In this document: one piece after another, positions 12,006 to 19,929 of the stretch
How the letters are laid out: every line of letters begins with the position of its first letter
How positions within the stretch are numbered: position 1 is the stretch's first letter
NCBI RefSeq assembly: GCF_026967985.1
Contig: NZ_JAPVBJ010000001.1
Span: forward strand, 186,001 to 250,000
Length of the DNA: 64,000 bases
Direction of reading: 5' to 3'
Source: Modestobacter sp. VKM Ac-2984
Lineage (GTDB): Bacteria > Actinomycetota > Actinomycetes > Mycobacteriales > Geodermatophilaceae
Translations under genes and position numbers: made by a program
The notes under the pieces: model-generated
Databases searched by the model: none
Seen by the model: the letters and a program-made list of their open reading frames with translations, nothing else
Told to the model about the DNA's origin: nothing

Positions 12006-12665
12006 TCAGACTGTCGGGTCGTCTCCCCGGTCCAGCGCCTTCCAGGCCGCCTGGTGCCGGTCCTCGTCGGTCTCCGGACGGGCGGGACGGGTCGGGCGGG
12101 CCGGCGCCGGCTCCGGCGCCGCCGGCTGACCGGTGCGCTCGTAGCGCCGCCCCATGCCCGGCCACTCCCCGCCGCGGAGCACCACCAGGGCCCCGGCCAG
12201 CACGCCGAGCACGCCGGCGACGAGGGCCACCGCGGGCCAGGTGGCCACGGGGTCCACGGTCACCTGCGCCTCCCCCAGCCCGATCCCCGACGTGACGACG
12301 GCATCGCCGAGGTCCAGCGAGCCGGTGACCGCCCGCAGGCCGGACCAGCCGAGCACGCCCCCGGACGCCGCGACGAGCAGGCCGACCACCACCCGGCCGG
12401 CGCCGCGGACGGCGATGACCGCGAGCGCGGCGGCGAGCAGCAGCAACCCACAGGCGGCGACCAGCGGGGCGGCCTGGCCGCCGGTCAGCACCTCCGCCGT
12501 CGGCGGGAGTGGCGGTTCGCGCACGACCGTGACGTCGGCCCACGGCTCCCCCGACGCCGACAGCGCCAGCCCCCCGGACAGCGCGCACAGCAGGACCGCG
12601 ACGGTGAGCTCCCGCCGGCCCCGGGCGGTGGCCGGGGCCGGCGCCGAGGGCGCGGGGTGGCTCAC
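12006..12665 (-). CDS. Tryptophan-locus membrane protein (TIGR02234-like)
   Basis: A 219-residue protein with four predicted membrane helices, at about 21-39, 66-87, 90-110 and 146-166. The N-terminus is basic, and the cytosolic tail of about 45 residues is rich in Pro, Ala and Arg. Its position directly after trpE, with a four-base GTGA overlap at 12662-12665, matches the family of tryptophan biosynthesis-associated membrane proteins found in many actinobacteria. Its function is not known; a transport or anchoring role is only inferred from linkage. A hairpin directly downstream ends the unit. Confidence 0.8.
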   Translation of the reverse strand: MSHPAPSAPAPATARGRRELTVAVLLCALSGGLALSASGEPWADVTVVREPPLPPTAEVLTGGQAAPLVAACGLLLLAAALAVIAVRGAGRVVVGLLVAASGGVLGWSGLRAVTGSLDLGDAVVTSGIGLGEAQVTVDPVATWPAVALVAGVLGVLAGALVVLRGGEWPGMGRRYERTGQPAAPEPAPARPTRPARPETDEDRHQAAWKALDRGDDPTV

Positions 12666-14167
12666 GACAGCTCCCGCAGCCCCTCCGCGGTGGCGATCGC
12701 CGACAGCACCGCGCGGGCCTTGTGCCGGGTCTCGGCCTCCTCGGTGGCCGGGTCGCTGTCGGCCACGACGCCGGCGCCCGCCTGCACGTACGCCCGCCCG
12801 TCGTGCAGCACCGCGGTGCGGATGGCGATCGCCATGTCCATGTCACCGCTGGCGTCGACGTAGCCGACCGTGCCGGCGTAGAGCGCGCGGCGGGTCGGCT
12901 CCAGGGACTCGATGACCTCCATCGCCCGCGGCTTGGGCGCACCGGAGACGGTGCCGGCCGGGAAGGTCGCGTCGAACACGTCCAGGGCGTCCCGGTCGGC
13001 GGTCACCTGGCCGGCGACGGTGGAGACCAGGTGCATGACGTGGCTGTACCGCTCCACCCGCATGAAGTCGGCGACCTCGACGGTGCCCGGCTCGCACACC
13101 CGGCCCAGGTCGTTGCGGGCCAGGTCGACGAGCATGACGTGCTCGGCCCGCTCCTTGGGGTCGGCCAGCAGCTCCTCGGTGAGCCGGACGTCGTCCTCCG
13201 GGGTCGCGCCGCGGGGACGGGTGCCGGCCGGGGGGTGCACCACGGCCCTGCTCCCGGTGACGGTGACCAGCGCCTCAGGAGAGGAGCCGACCACGTCGAA
13301 CGGCGACTGCCGGCCGGCGAAGCGCAGCAGGTACATGTACGGCGAGGGGTTGGTGGCCCGCAGCACCCGGTAGAGGTCCAGGGCGTCGACGGCGGTGGCC
13401 AGCTCGAACCGCTGGGCCAGCACGGTCTGGAAGACGTCGCCGGCGCGGACGTGCTCGCGCACCCGCTCGACCCCGGCCTCGTACTCCCCCGGCCCCATGT
13501 TGCTGGTCACCGGCGGCGCGTCGGCGGTCTCGACCATCGCCACGCCCGGGGGTGACGCCTCGGCCAGGTCGGCGGCCATCGCGTCGAGCCGGGCGACGGC
13601 GTCGTCGTAGCCGCCCGGCGCGCCGCCCAGCACGTTGGCGATGAGCAGCACGGTGCCGTCGGTGTGGTCCAGCACCGCCAGGTCGGTGACGAGCATCAGT
13701 GCGAGCTCGGGCATGCCCAGGTCGTCGACGGCGGTCTGCGGCAGCCGCTCGAGCCGCCGGACGACGTCGTAGCCCAGGTAGCCGACCAGCCCCCCGGTCA
13801 GCGGCGGCAGGCCGGGGGTGCGCGGTGAGCGGAGCCGGCGGGCCAGGGTGCGGACGGCGGCCAGCGGGTCGCCCGGCAGGTCGTCGGTGAGCCCGGGCAG
13901 CGGGTCCCCGAGCCAGGCCGTCGTCCCGTCGGCCTCGGTCAGCACCCCGGCGCTGCGCACGCCGACGAAGCTGTACCGGGACCACTGCTTGCCCTGCTCG
14001 GCGGACTCCAGGAGCACGGTGCCCGGACGGTTGCCGGCCAGCTTGCGGTAGATGCCCACCGCGGTCTCGCTGTCGGCCAGCAGCCGGCGGGTGACCGGGA
14101 CGACGGGGGCGTCCAGGTGGGCGAACTCGGCGCGGGTCGGGCTGGTGCGGCCCAGCTGCAGGCTCAT
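12662..14167 (-). CDS. trpE: Anthranilate synthase component I
   Basis: Converts chorismate and ammonia to anthranilate, the committed step to tryptophan; the ammonia comes from a TrpG subunit that is not in this window. The protein has 501 residues. The N-terminal domain carries the likely feedback-binding [16 protein letters not shown] around residues 51-66. The chorismate-binding half has the usual series: [42 protein letters not shown], and [18 protein letters not shown]. The ATG at 14167 overlaps the hisI stop by four bases, so trpE is coupled to hisI. No leader peptide with a tryptophan run is seen upstream. Confidence 0.95.
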   Translation of the reverse strand: MSLQLGRTSPTRAEFAHLDAPVVPVTRRLLADSETAVGIYRKLAGNRPGTVLLESAEQGKQWSRYSFVGVRSAGVLTEADGTTAWLGDPLPGLTDDLPGDPLAAVRTLARRLRSPRTPGLPPLTGGLVGYLGYDVVRRLERLPQTAVDDLGMPELALMLVTDLAVLDHTDGTVLLIANVLGGAPGGYDDAVARLDAMAADLAEASPPGVAMVETADAPPVTSNMGPGEYEAGVERVREHVRAGDVFQTVLAQRFELATAVDALDLYRVLRATNPSPYMYLLRFAGRQSPFDVVGSSPEALVTVTGSRAVVHPPAGTRPRGATPEDDVRLTEELLADPKERAEHVMLVDLARNDLGRVCEPGTVEVADFMRVERYSHVMHLVSTVAGQVTADRDALDVFDATFPAGTVSGAPKPRAMEVIESLEPTRRALYAGTVGYVDASGDMDMAIAIRTAVLHDGRAYVQAGAGVVADSDPATEEAETRHKARAVLSAIATAEGLRELS

Positions 14168-14538
14168 GCCGGCGCCCCGGGCGTGGCCGGCAGCGGGCGG
14201 TGGAAGCAGCTGCGCTCGCCGGTGTGGCAGGCCGGGCCCTCCTGGTCGACCAGCAGCAGCAGGGCGTCGCCGTCGCAGTCCAGCCGCACGTCGCGCACCC
14301 ACTGCCGGTGGCCGGAGGTCTCCCCCTTGACCCAGTACTCGCCCCGGCTCCGGGACCAGTAGGTGGCCCGTCCGGTGGTGAGCGTGCGGTGCAGCGCCTC
14401 GTCGTCCATCCAGGCGACCATCAGCACCTCGCCGGTGTCGTGCTGCTGCACGACGGCGGCGACGAGGCCGGCGGGGTCGCGGCTGAGCAGCGCGGCGACG
14501 GCGGGGTCCAGGGCGGTGTCGGGGGCAGGGGCGGACAT
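14164..14538 (-). CDS. hisI: Phosphoribosyl-AMP cyclohydrolase
   Basis: Opens the purine ring of phosphoribosyl-AMP, the third step of histidine synthesis. A monofunctional HisI of 124 residues, without a HisE domain. The family core is intact: [30 protein letters not shown], and the metal and zinc ligands in [17 protein letters not shown] and [10 protein letters not shown]. The ATG at 14538 lies six bases after GACGAT, a possible leaderless -10 box. It is the first gene of a hisI-trpE-membrane protein unit, so this his gene is driven apart from the other his blocks. Confidence 0.96.
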   Translation of the reverse strand: MSAPAPDTALDPAVAALLSRDPAGLVAAVVQQHDTGEVLMVAWMDDEALHRTLTTGRATYWSRSRGEYWVKGETSGHRQWVRDVRLDCDGDALLLLVDQEGPACHTGERSCFHRPLPATPGAPA

Positions 14539-14544
14539 GCAGGG

Positions 14545-14550
14545 ATCGTC
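14545..14550 (-). promoter_or_regulatory. Possible leaderless -10 box for hisI
   Basis: GACGAT on the minus strand, exactly six bases before the hisI ATG. It is weaker than the TANNNT boxes elsewhere in the window but has the same spacing. Confidence 0.35.
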
Positions 14551-14570
14551 CCACCCGCTGCGTCGCGGCC

Positions 14571-14629
14571 GGTCAGGCCCTGGCGAACCGGCCGGTCAGG
14601 CCCTGGGGAACCGGCCGGTCAGGCCGTGG
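14571..14629. repeat. 23-bp tandem repeat at a gene 3' end
   Basis: Two 23-bp copies (14571-14593 and 14594-14616, one mismatch) and a 13-base partial third copy. Each copy contains TCA, i.e. TGA on the minus strand; the TCA of the third copy is the stop codon of the 14619-15356 gene. Confidence 0.85.
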
Positions 14630-15356
14630 GCCAGCGCACCCCTGCCGACGTCTGCTCGGGGCCCGGGGCCGGTTCCGGCGGGTCGGCCCGCCGGCCCCAC
14701 GCCCGGGCGTCGGGCAGGAAGGTGAGACCGATCGCCGTCCCCGCGAGAGCGAGGTAGAGCAGCGGCACGAAGCCGAGGACGTCGCCGACGGTCCGCGAGG
14801 AGAGGTCGTCGAGCACGACGACCCAGTGCAGGCAGAGAACGACCTGGAGGGCACCGGCACCCAGCAACCACCGCCGGTCGCCGTTCAGCTGCCGCAGCCC
14901 GCCGACGACGAGCAGGGCCACCAGGGCCAGCTGGGCCAGCGCCGTCCAGGTGCCGACGCCGGCCGAGGGCCCGCGCGCGAGGCTGAGCAGTGCGCTGAAG
15001 GCCAGGCCGTAGATCGTGCCGAGGACCACCAGCACCGCGGAGACGAACGCCAGCACCGCGGCGGCGACCACCGACCCCGGCCGGGCCGGGCGCCGCGGCC
15101 CGCCCCAGGCCCCCGGCGGACCCCATGCCGGCGGACCCCAGCCCGGTGCACCCCAGCCCTGTGGCGGTGGCCAGCCCTGCGGGGCCGCCCACCCCTGCGG
15201 CGGTCCCCACCCCGGCGGGAGGCCCGCCTGGGACGCGGATCCCTGCCCCTGCTGAGGCGGCGGAGCTCCGTAGGACGGCGGGCCGGCGTAGGGCACGGCG
15301 TCCCAGTCGGGCACGGCGTCCCAGTCGGGAGCGGCGTCCCAGTCGGGTGTGGTCAC
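14619..15356 (-). CDS. Membrane protein with a PGW-rich N-terminus, unknown function
   Basis: 245 residues, not assigned to a named family. The N-terminus has three near-copies of PDWDAVP (residues 4-22), then a long stretch of Gly, Pro, Gln and Trp repeats (GWGPPQGW style) to about residue 87, which is probably cytosolic and disordered. Four membrane helices follow, at about 95-118, 133-150, 160-180 and 185-205, with a short polar tail. Such Pro/Gly/Trp-rich heads on small membrane proteins are common in actinobacteria. The GTG start overlaps the stop of the upstream flavoprotein by four bases, so the two are co-translated. Confidence 0.75.
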   Translation of the reverse strand: MTTPDWDAAPDWDAVPDWDAVPYAGPPSYGAPPPQQGQGSASQAGLPPGWGPPQGWAAPQGWPPPQGWGAPGWGPPAWGPPGAWGGPRRPARPGSVVAAAVLAFVSAVLVVLGTIYGLAFSALLSLARGPSAGVGTWTALAQLALVALLVVGGLRQLNGDRRWLLGAGALQVVLCLHWVVVLDDLSSRTVGDVLGFVPLLYLALAGTAIGLTFLPDARAWGRRADPPEPAPGPEQTSAGVRWPTA

Positions 15357-17008
15357 AGCGCCGCCGCCAGCGCCCGCCCGGCCACCCGGCCGGAGAACAG
15401 GCAGCCGCCGAGGAAGGTGCCCTCCAGCGAGCGGTAGCCGTGCATGCCCCCGCCCCCGAAGCCGGCGACCTCCCCGGCCGCGTACAGGCCCGGGAACGGC
15501 TCACCCCCGGCACGCAGCACCCGGCCCGACAGGTCGGTCTCCAGCCCGCCCAGGGACTTGCGGGTGAGCACGTTGAGCCGGACGGCGATCAGCGGCCCCG
15601 CGTCGGGGTCCAGCAGCCGGTGCGGGGCGGCCACCCGGATCAGCTTGTCGCCGAGGAACGTGCGGGCCTGGCGCATCGCGGTCACCTGGAGGTCCTTGGT
15701 GAAGGTGTTGGCGATCTCCCGGTCGCGGGCGACGACCTCCCGCTCCACGGTGGCCAGGTCGACGTGCGGGGAGTCGCCGGTGACCCGGTTCATCCCGGCC
15801 ACCAGCTCGGGCAGGGTGCGCTCGACGACGAAGTCCTCGCCCCTGTCCAGGAACGCCTGCACCGGCGCCGCCGCACCCGCGCGCACCCGGGTGAGCAGCA
15901 GCTTGAGGTCCTTGCCCGTCAGGTCGGGATTCTGCTCGGACCCGGAGAGGGTGAACTCCTTCTCCACGATCTTCTGGGTCAGCAGGAACCAGGTGTGCTC
16001 GTACCCGGTCGTGCCGATGTGCGCGAGCGTGCCGAGGGTGTCGAACCCGGGGAACAGCGGCACCGGCAGCCGGGACCCGGTCGCGTCCAGCCAGAGCGAG
16101 GAGGGGCCCGGGAGGATCCGGATGCCGTGGTGGGCCCAGATCGGTGAGTGGTTCGCGATGCCCTCGGTGTAGTGCCACATCCGGTCGGGGTTGACCACCC
16201 GGCCACCGGCGCCCTGGGCGATCTCCAGCATCCGGCCGTCGACGTGCGCCGGGACGCCGGAGAGCAGCCGCTTCGGCACCGGGCCCAGCCGCGCCGGCCA
16301 GTTCTTGCGCACCAGCTCGTGGTTGCCGCCGATGCCGCCGGAGGTGACGACGACCGCCTGCGCCGCGTACTCGAACTCGCCGACCTCGGTGCGGGAGCTG
16401 GCGACGCCGCGCGCGACGTCGCTGGGCTCCAGGACCGCACCGCGCACCCCGGTGACCGCGCCGCCGGTGACCACCAGGCCGTCGACCCGGTGCCGGTGGC
16501 GCACCTCGACCAGCCCGCGGGCAGCGGCGTCGGCGACCCGGCGCAGGAACGGGGCGAGCACGCCCGGCCCGGTGCCCCAGGTGATGTGGAACCGGGGGAC
16601 GGAGTTGCCGTGCCCGGTGGCGGTGTACCCGCCGCGCTCGGCCCAGCCCACGACCGGGAAGAACCGGACGCCCTGCTCGCGCAGCCAGGCGCGCTTCTCC
16701 CCCGCCGCGAACTGCAGGTAGGCCTCGGCCCACTGGCGGGGCCAGTGGTCCTCCTCGCGGTCGAAGCCGGCGGTGCCCAGCCAGTCCTGCCGAGCCAGCT
16801 CCAGGGAGTCCTTGACCCGCAGCCGGCGCTGCTCGGGGCTGTCGACGAGGAACAGGCCGCCGAAGGACCAGTGCGCCTGCCCGCCGAGGGAGGCGACCGG
16901 TTCCTGGTCCAGGAGCAGCACCCGCTTCCCGGCGTCGGCCAGCTCGGCGGTGGCGACCAACCCGGCCAGCCCCGCCCCCACCACGATCACGTCAGCGTCG
17001 TTGCCCAC
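15353..17008 (-). CDS. FAD-binding dehydrogenase (fumarate reductase/ketosteroid dehydrogenase-like)
   Basis: 551 residues. The dinucleotide fold VIVVGAGLAGLVATAEL is at residues 8-24, followed by an acidic strand end (VLLLDQE), and the FAD-closing region GEVAGFGGGGMHGYRSLEG is near the C-terminus. This is the pattern of the uncharacterised FAD-binding dehydrogenase group related to fumarate reductase flavoproteins and 3-ketosteroid-delta1-dehydrogenases. The substrate is unknown. There is no Tat signal or haem motif, so it is likely a soluble cytosolic oxidoreductase. A TAGCGT box lies seven bases before the GTG start, suggesting a leaderless transcript. It is coupled to the membrane protein gene downstream. 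Confidence 0.85.
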   Translation of the reverse strand: MGNDADVIVVGAGLAGLVATAELADAGKRVLLLDQEPVASLGGQAHWSFGGLFLVDSPEQRRLRVKDSLELARQDWLGTAGFDREEDHWPRQWAEAYLQFAAGEKRAWLREQGVRFFPVVGWAERGGYTATGHGNSVPRFHITWGTGPGVLAPFLRRVADAAARGLVEVRHRHRVDGLVVTGGAVTGVRGAVLEPSDVARGVASSRTEVGEFEYAAQAVVVTSGGIGGNHELVRKNWPARLGPVPKRLLSGVPAHVDGRMLEIAQGAGGRVVNPDRMWHYTEGIANHSPIWAHHGIRILPGPSSLWLDATGSRLPVPLFPGFDTLGTLAHIGTTGYEHTWFLLTQKIVEKEFTLSGSEQNPDLTGKDLKLLLTRVRAGAAAPVQAFLDRGEDFVVERTLPELVAGMNRVTGDSPHVDLATVEREVVARDREIANTFTKDLQVTAMRQARTFLGDKLIRVAAPHRLLDPDAGPLIAVRLNVLTRKSLGGLETDLSGRVLRAGGEPFPGLYAAGEVAGFGGGGMHGYRSLEGTFLGGCLFSGRVAGRALAAAL

Positions 17009-17015
17009 CCCGGGG

Positions 17016-17021
17016 ACGCTA
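17016..17021 (-). promoter_or_regulatory. Leaderless -10 box for the FAD dehydrogenase
   Basis: TAGCGT on the minus strand, seven bases before the GTG at 17008. The same hexamer precedes the 17565-18011 gene and hisH at nearly the same distance. Confidence 0.5.
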
Positions 17022-17089
17022 GCTGGCCCGGGGCGCCGGTCGGGCGGTCCGGCGCGTGCGAGTCGCCCGGGCGGGTCGGTGGGCGCGGC

Positions 17090-17503
17090 TCAGCCGGACG
17101 GCGGCGGGGCGGCAGGGTCGGTCCAGCGCCGTGCCCCGGACGACGAGCCGAGGAGCGCGGCCGCCGCGGGCCCGACCGCCAGCAGGACGAGCACCCCGGC
17201 CGCGCCGTCCGCCGGTGCCCGCATCGACTCCACCAGCGCGGCGAGGGCACAGCCGACGACGGAGGCGACCGAGGCGCCCACCAGCAGCCGCCGCCCTCGC
17301 CGCGCGCGCAGCCGCGCCGCACCGGTGAACTGCCCGATCGCCAGGACCAGGAGCAGCAGCGCCCACCAGTGACCGCCCTCGGCGACGGCGTCGTCGTAGC
17401 TGACGGCCAGCACCGCGAGGAACACCAGTGGCACGCCGCTGAGGTGGCTGACCGAGATGGCGAGCTGGGCCGACCAGGGCGGGGACTCCGCGGGTGTGCG
17501 CAC
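17090..17503 (-). CDS. Small membrane protein, unknown function
   Basis: 137 residues with four predicted hydrophobic helices (about 15-33, 46-60, 72-90 and 98-118) and a short polar Ser/Pro tail. I do not recognise the family. The frame has the strong GC third-position bias of its neighbours and starts with GTG at 17503; the start is not fixed by a clear ribosome-binding site. It follows the 17565-18011 gene in the same direction after 61 bases, part of which is a tandem repeat, and is of similar size and topology, so the two may be related or act together. Confidence 0.6.
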   Translation of the reverse strand: MRTPAESPPWSAQLAISVSHLSGVPLVFLAVLAVSYDDAVAEGGHWWALLLLVLAIGQFTGAARLRARRGRRLLVGASVASVVGCALAALVESMRAPADGAAGVLVLLAVGPAAAALLGSSSGARRWTDPAAPPPSG

Positions 17504-17542
17504 ACCGGGACGCCAGGGAGAACGGCGCGCCGGTGCGGCCGG

Positions 17543-17608
17543 TCAGCCGAGGGCTGTGGACGACTCAGCCGAGGGCTGTGGACGACTCAGCCGAGGGCTG
17601 TGGACGAC
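17543..17608. repeat. Three perfect 22-bp tandem copies across a stop codon
   Basis: The unit TCAGCCGAGGGCTGTGGACGAC occurs three times without mismatch (17543-17564, 17565-17586 and 17587-17608). The TCA at 17565-17567 is the TGA stop of the minus-strand gene 17565-18011, whose last codons are read through the third and second copies. Confidence 0.95.
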
Positions 17609-18011
17609 CGGCCCCCCGGCGCGCGGTGACCCAGCGGCGCACGCCGGGGAGCGCGGCCAGCCCCGCGGTGCCGGCGGGCAGCAGCCACAGCAGGACGACG
17701 AACCCGGCGGTGTCCGTGCCGAGCCCGGCGGCGATGGTCCCCCAGACGACCAGGCCGAACAGCACCGCAGCGGGCAGCACCAGTGCCAGCCAGGAACGGC
17801 CGGTCAGCAGCAGCAGGGCACCGGCCAGCAGCCAGGCCGCCAGCACCGCCGGGACGGCGATCACCAGCCAGTTGCCGTCGGCGAAGTGACCGTTGGAGAA
17901 GGCCAGGGCGACGAAACCGAACAACGCCGTGCCCAGGGCGGTGAGCACCGCCAGCGGCAGGGCGACCAGGGCGGGCAGCGGCGGACGGCGGCGGGTCGGA
18001 GCGGGGTGCAC
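17565..18011 (-). CDS. Small membrane protein ending in a tandem repeat
   Basis: 148 residues with four likely membrane helices (about 13-36, 47-70, 72-95 and 100-122), a basic N-terminus and a short tail PQPSAESSTALG that is encoded by the 22-bp tandem repeat. The family is not recognised. The start is GTG at 18011: a TAGCGT box lies six bases upstream, so the transcript is probably leaderless. Because the stop codon falls inside the repeat, loss or gain of repeat units changes the C-terminus only slightly. Same direction as, and close to, the similar small membrane gene at 17090-17503. Confidence 0.65.
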   Translation of the reverse strand: MHPAPTRRRPPLPALVALPLAVLTALGTALFGFVALAFSNGHFADGNWLVIAVPAVLAAWLLAGALLLLTGRSWLALVLPAAVLFGLVVWGTIAAGLGTDTAGFVVLLWLLPAGTAGLAALPGVRRWVTARRGAGRPQPSAESSTALG

Positions 18012-18017
18012 GGCCGC

Positions 18018-18023
18018 ACGCTA
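18018..18023 (-). promoter_or_regulatory. Leaderless -10 box for the 17565-18011 gene
   Basis: TAGCGT on the minus strand, six bases before the GTG at 18011. Confidence 0.5.
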
Positions 18024-18105
18024 GGGGTTCGGGCGTCGTCGGTGTCCGCGCACCGGCCGGACGGGCGAGGTCGGCGTCCCACCCGCCCCACCGGCACCCG
18101 GCGCC

Positions 18106-18129
18106 GGGTCAGGCGGCGGGTCAGGCGGC
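18106..18129. repeat. 12-bp tandem duplication across the ABC exporter stop codon
   Basis: GGGTCAGGCGGC occurs twice in a row. The TCA in the second copy (18121-18123) is the stop of the minus-strand ABC gene. The other copy puts a second TGA in the same frame 12 bases further on, a built-in backup stop. Confidence 0.8.
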
Positions 18130-19929
18130 GGGTTCGGACTGCCGACCGGAGCTGCGGCGCCAGGAGGCGTGCAGCCGCGCGTAGGGCCCGTCGGCCTCCA
18201 CGAGCTGGGCGTGGGTGCCGCGCTGGACCACCCGGCCGGCGTCGACGACCAGGACCTCGTCGGCCCGCTCCGCGGTGGACAGCCGGTGCGCGATGGTCAG
18301 CGTGGTGCGCCCGTCGGTGAGCGCGTCCAGCGCCCGGGTCAGCCGCATCTCGGTGGCCGGGTCGACGGCGCTGGTCGCCTCGTCCAGCACCAGCAGGTCG
18401 GGGTCGGCCACGTAGGCGCGGGCCACCGCGACCAGCTGCCGCTCCCCCGCCGACAGCGACTCCCCGCGCTGGCCCACCGGCGTGCTGACGCCGTCGGGCA
18501 GCCCGTCCAGCCAGTCCCGCAGGCCGAGCTCGTCGAAGGCGGCGACGATCTGCGCGTCGGTCAGGTCCGGCCGGCCGTAGCGGACGTTGTCGGCCACCGA
18601 GGCGTCGAACAGGAACCCGTCCTGGGGCACCATCACCACGCGTTCGCGCAACGACGCGAAGGCCACCTCGTCCAGCGGCACGCCGCCGACCAGCACCCGG
18701 CCGCCGGTGGGGTCCATCAGCCGGGTGACGAGCTTGGCGAACGTCGTCTTGCCGGACCCGGTCTCCCCGACGATCGCGATGCGGGTCCGGGCGGCGATGG
18801 TCAGGTCGACGCCGTCCAGGGCCTTGGCGGCCCCCGCGCCGTAGGCGAAGGAGACGGCGTCGAAGCGCACGTCCAGCGGCCCGTCCGGCAGCGGCCGGCC
18901 GTCGGTGGGGTCCTGGACGTCGGGCTCGGTGTCCAGCACGTCGAGCACCCGGCGGAACCCGGCGACGGCGTTCTGTGCCTCGTTGAGCACCTCGCTGGCG
19001 GTCTGCACCGGCGCGACGAACAGCGTGACCAGGAAGAGGAAGGCGACCAGGGTGCCGGCGCTGATGTCCCCGGCGATGCCGAGCAGCACGCCGACCACGA
19101 CGACCGCCGCGTTGGCGACGGCGGCGATGAACTCCCCGCTGACGTAGACCCCGGCGGTCACCTTCTGCGCGTGCACGGAGGCGCGGTAGTGCCGGTCGAT
19201 GGCGCCGTCGATGCGGGCCGCCGTCCGGGTGCGCACGCCGTAGGCCCGGACCGTCGGCGCACCGATGACCGACTCCCCCACGGCGGCCAGCACGTCGCCC
19301 ACCCGTTCCCGCACGACCCCGTAGACCTCGGCGAGGCGGCGGGCGAAGAACTTGATCGCCACCGCCAGTGGGATGAAGCAGACCAGCACCAGCAGGGTCA
19401 GCTGCCAGGAGTAGACCGCCATGACGGCGGTGGCCACCACGAGCTGGCCGAGGCTGACCAGCCCGAGCACCCCGCCCCACTGCATGAACACCGACAGCTG
19501 GTCGACGTCGCTGGTCACCCGGGAGACCAGTGACCCCCGCCGCTGGCCCTGCTGGTGCAGCACCGACAGGTCGTGCACGTGCCGGAACGCCCGGACCCGG
19601 AGCCCGGCCAGCGCCGTCTCGGTGGTGCGGAACAGCCGGACGTTCATCCGGTAGACGGCGAAGCTGGTGATCAGCACGACGACCGCGCAGATCGCGACCA
19701 GGTCGCGGACCAGGTCGATGTCCGGGCCGCCCGGTGCGCCGAGCCCCCGGTCCAGGGTCTGCTGCACCGCGATCGGGACGACCACCCGGCCGGCGGTCGC
19801 GATCAGGGCCAGGGCGAAGGTGGCGGGCAGCCCCTGGCGGAACTCCGGCATCATCCGCAGGCCGCGGCGCAGGGTCGCGGTGGCGCTCTCCGACCGGCGG
19901 TCGGTGGCCAGCACCGGCTGGTCGCTCAC
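18121..19929 (-). CDS. ABC exporter, fused membrane and ATPase half with the canonical site
   Basis: 602 residues: six-helix exporter domain at about 35-325, nucleotide-binding domain at about 350-590. Walker A GETGSGKT is at 388-395, the Walker B end LLVLDEATS carries the catalytic Glu517, and the H-loop His548 lies in IAHRLST. The signature LSAGE (492-496) departs from LSGGQ. The other half-transporter is encoded just upstream and overlaps by four bases (GTGA at 19926-19929), which fixes the GTG start at 19929. The two most likely form a heterodimeric exporter for lipids, drugs or another hydrophobic substrate; the sequence does not tell which. Confidence 0.9.
   Translation of the reverse strand: MSDQPVLATDRRSESATATLRRGLRMMPEFRQGLPATFALALIATAGRVVVPIAVQQTLDRGLGAPGGPDIDLVRDLVAICAVVVLITSFAVYRMNVRLFRTTETALAGLRVRAFRHVHDLSVLHQQGQRRGSLVSRVTSDVDQLSVFMQWGGVLGLVSLGQLVVATAVMAVYSWQLTLLVLVCFIPLAVAIKFFARRLAEVYGVVRERVGDVLAAVGESVIGAPTVRAYGVRTRTAARIDGAIDRHYRASVHAQKVTAGVYVSGEFIAAVANAAVVVVGVLLGIAGDISAGTLVAFLFLVTLFVAPVQTASEVLNEAQNAVAGFRRVLDVLDTEPDVQDPTDGRPLPDGPLDVRFDAVSFAYGAGAAKALDGVDLTIAARTRIAIVGETGSGKTTFAKLVTRLMDPTGGRVLVGGVPLDEVAFASLRERVVMVPQDGFLFDASVADNVRYGRPDLTDAQIVAAFDELGLRDWLDGLPDGVSTPVGQRGESLSAGERQLVAVARAYVADPDLLVLDEATSAVDPATEMRLTRALDALTDGRTTLTIAHRLSTAERADEVLVVDAGRVVQRGTHAQLVEADGPYARLHASWRRSSGRQSEPAA

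Noticed and set aside
14539-14620. Leader peptide and attenuator for the hisI-trpE unit
   Set aside because: No short frame with a run of Trp or His codons; the region is filled by the 23-bp tandem repeat.
17543-17608. CRISPR array
   Set aside because: The 22-bp units are directly adjacent with no spacers, only three copies, and no cas genes occur in the window.
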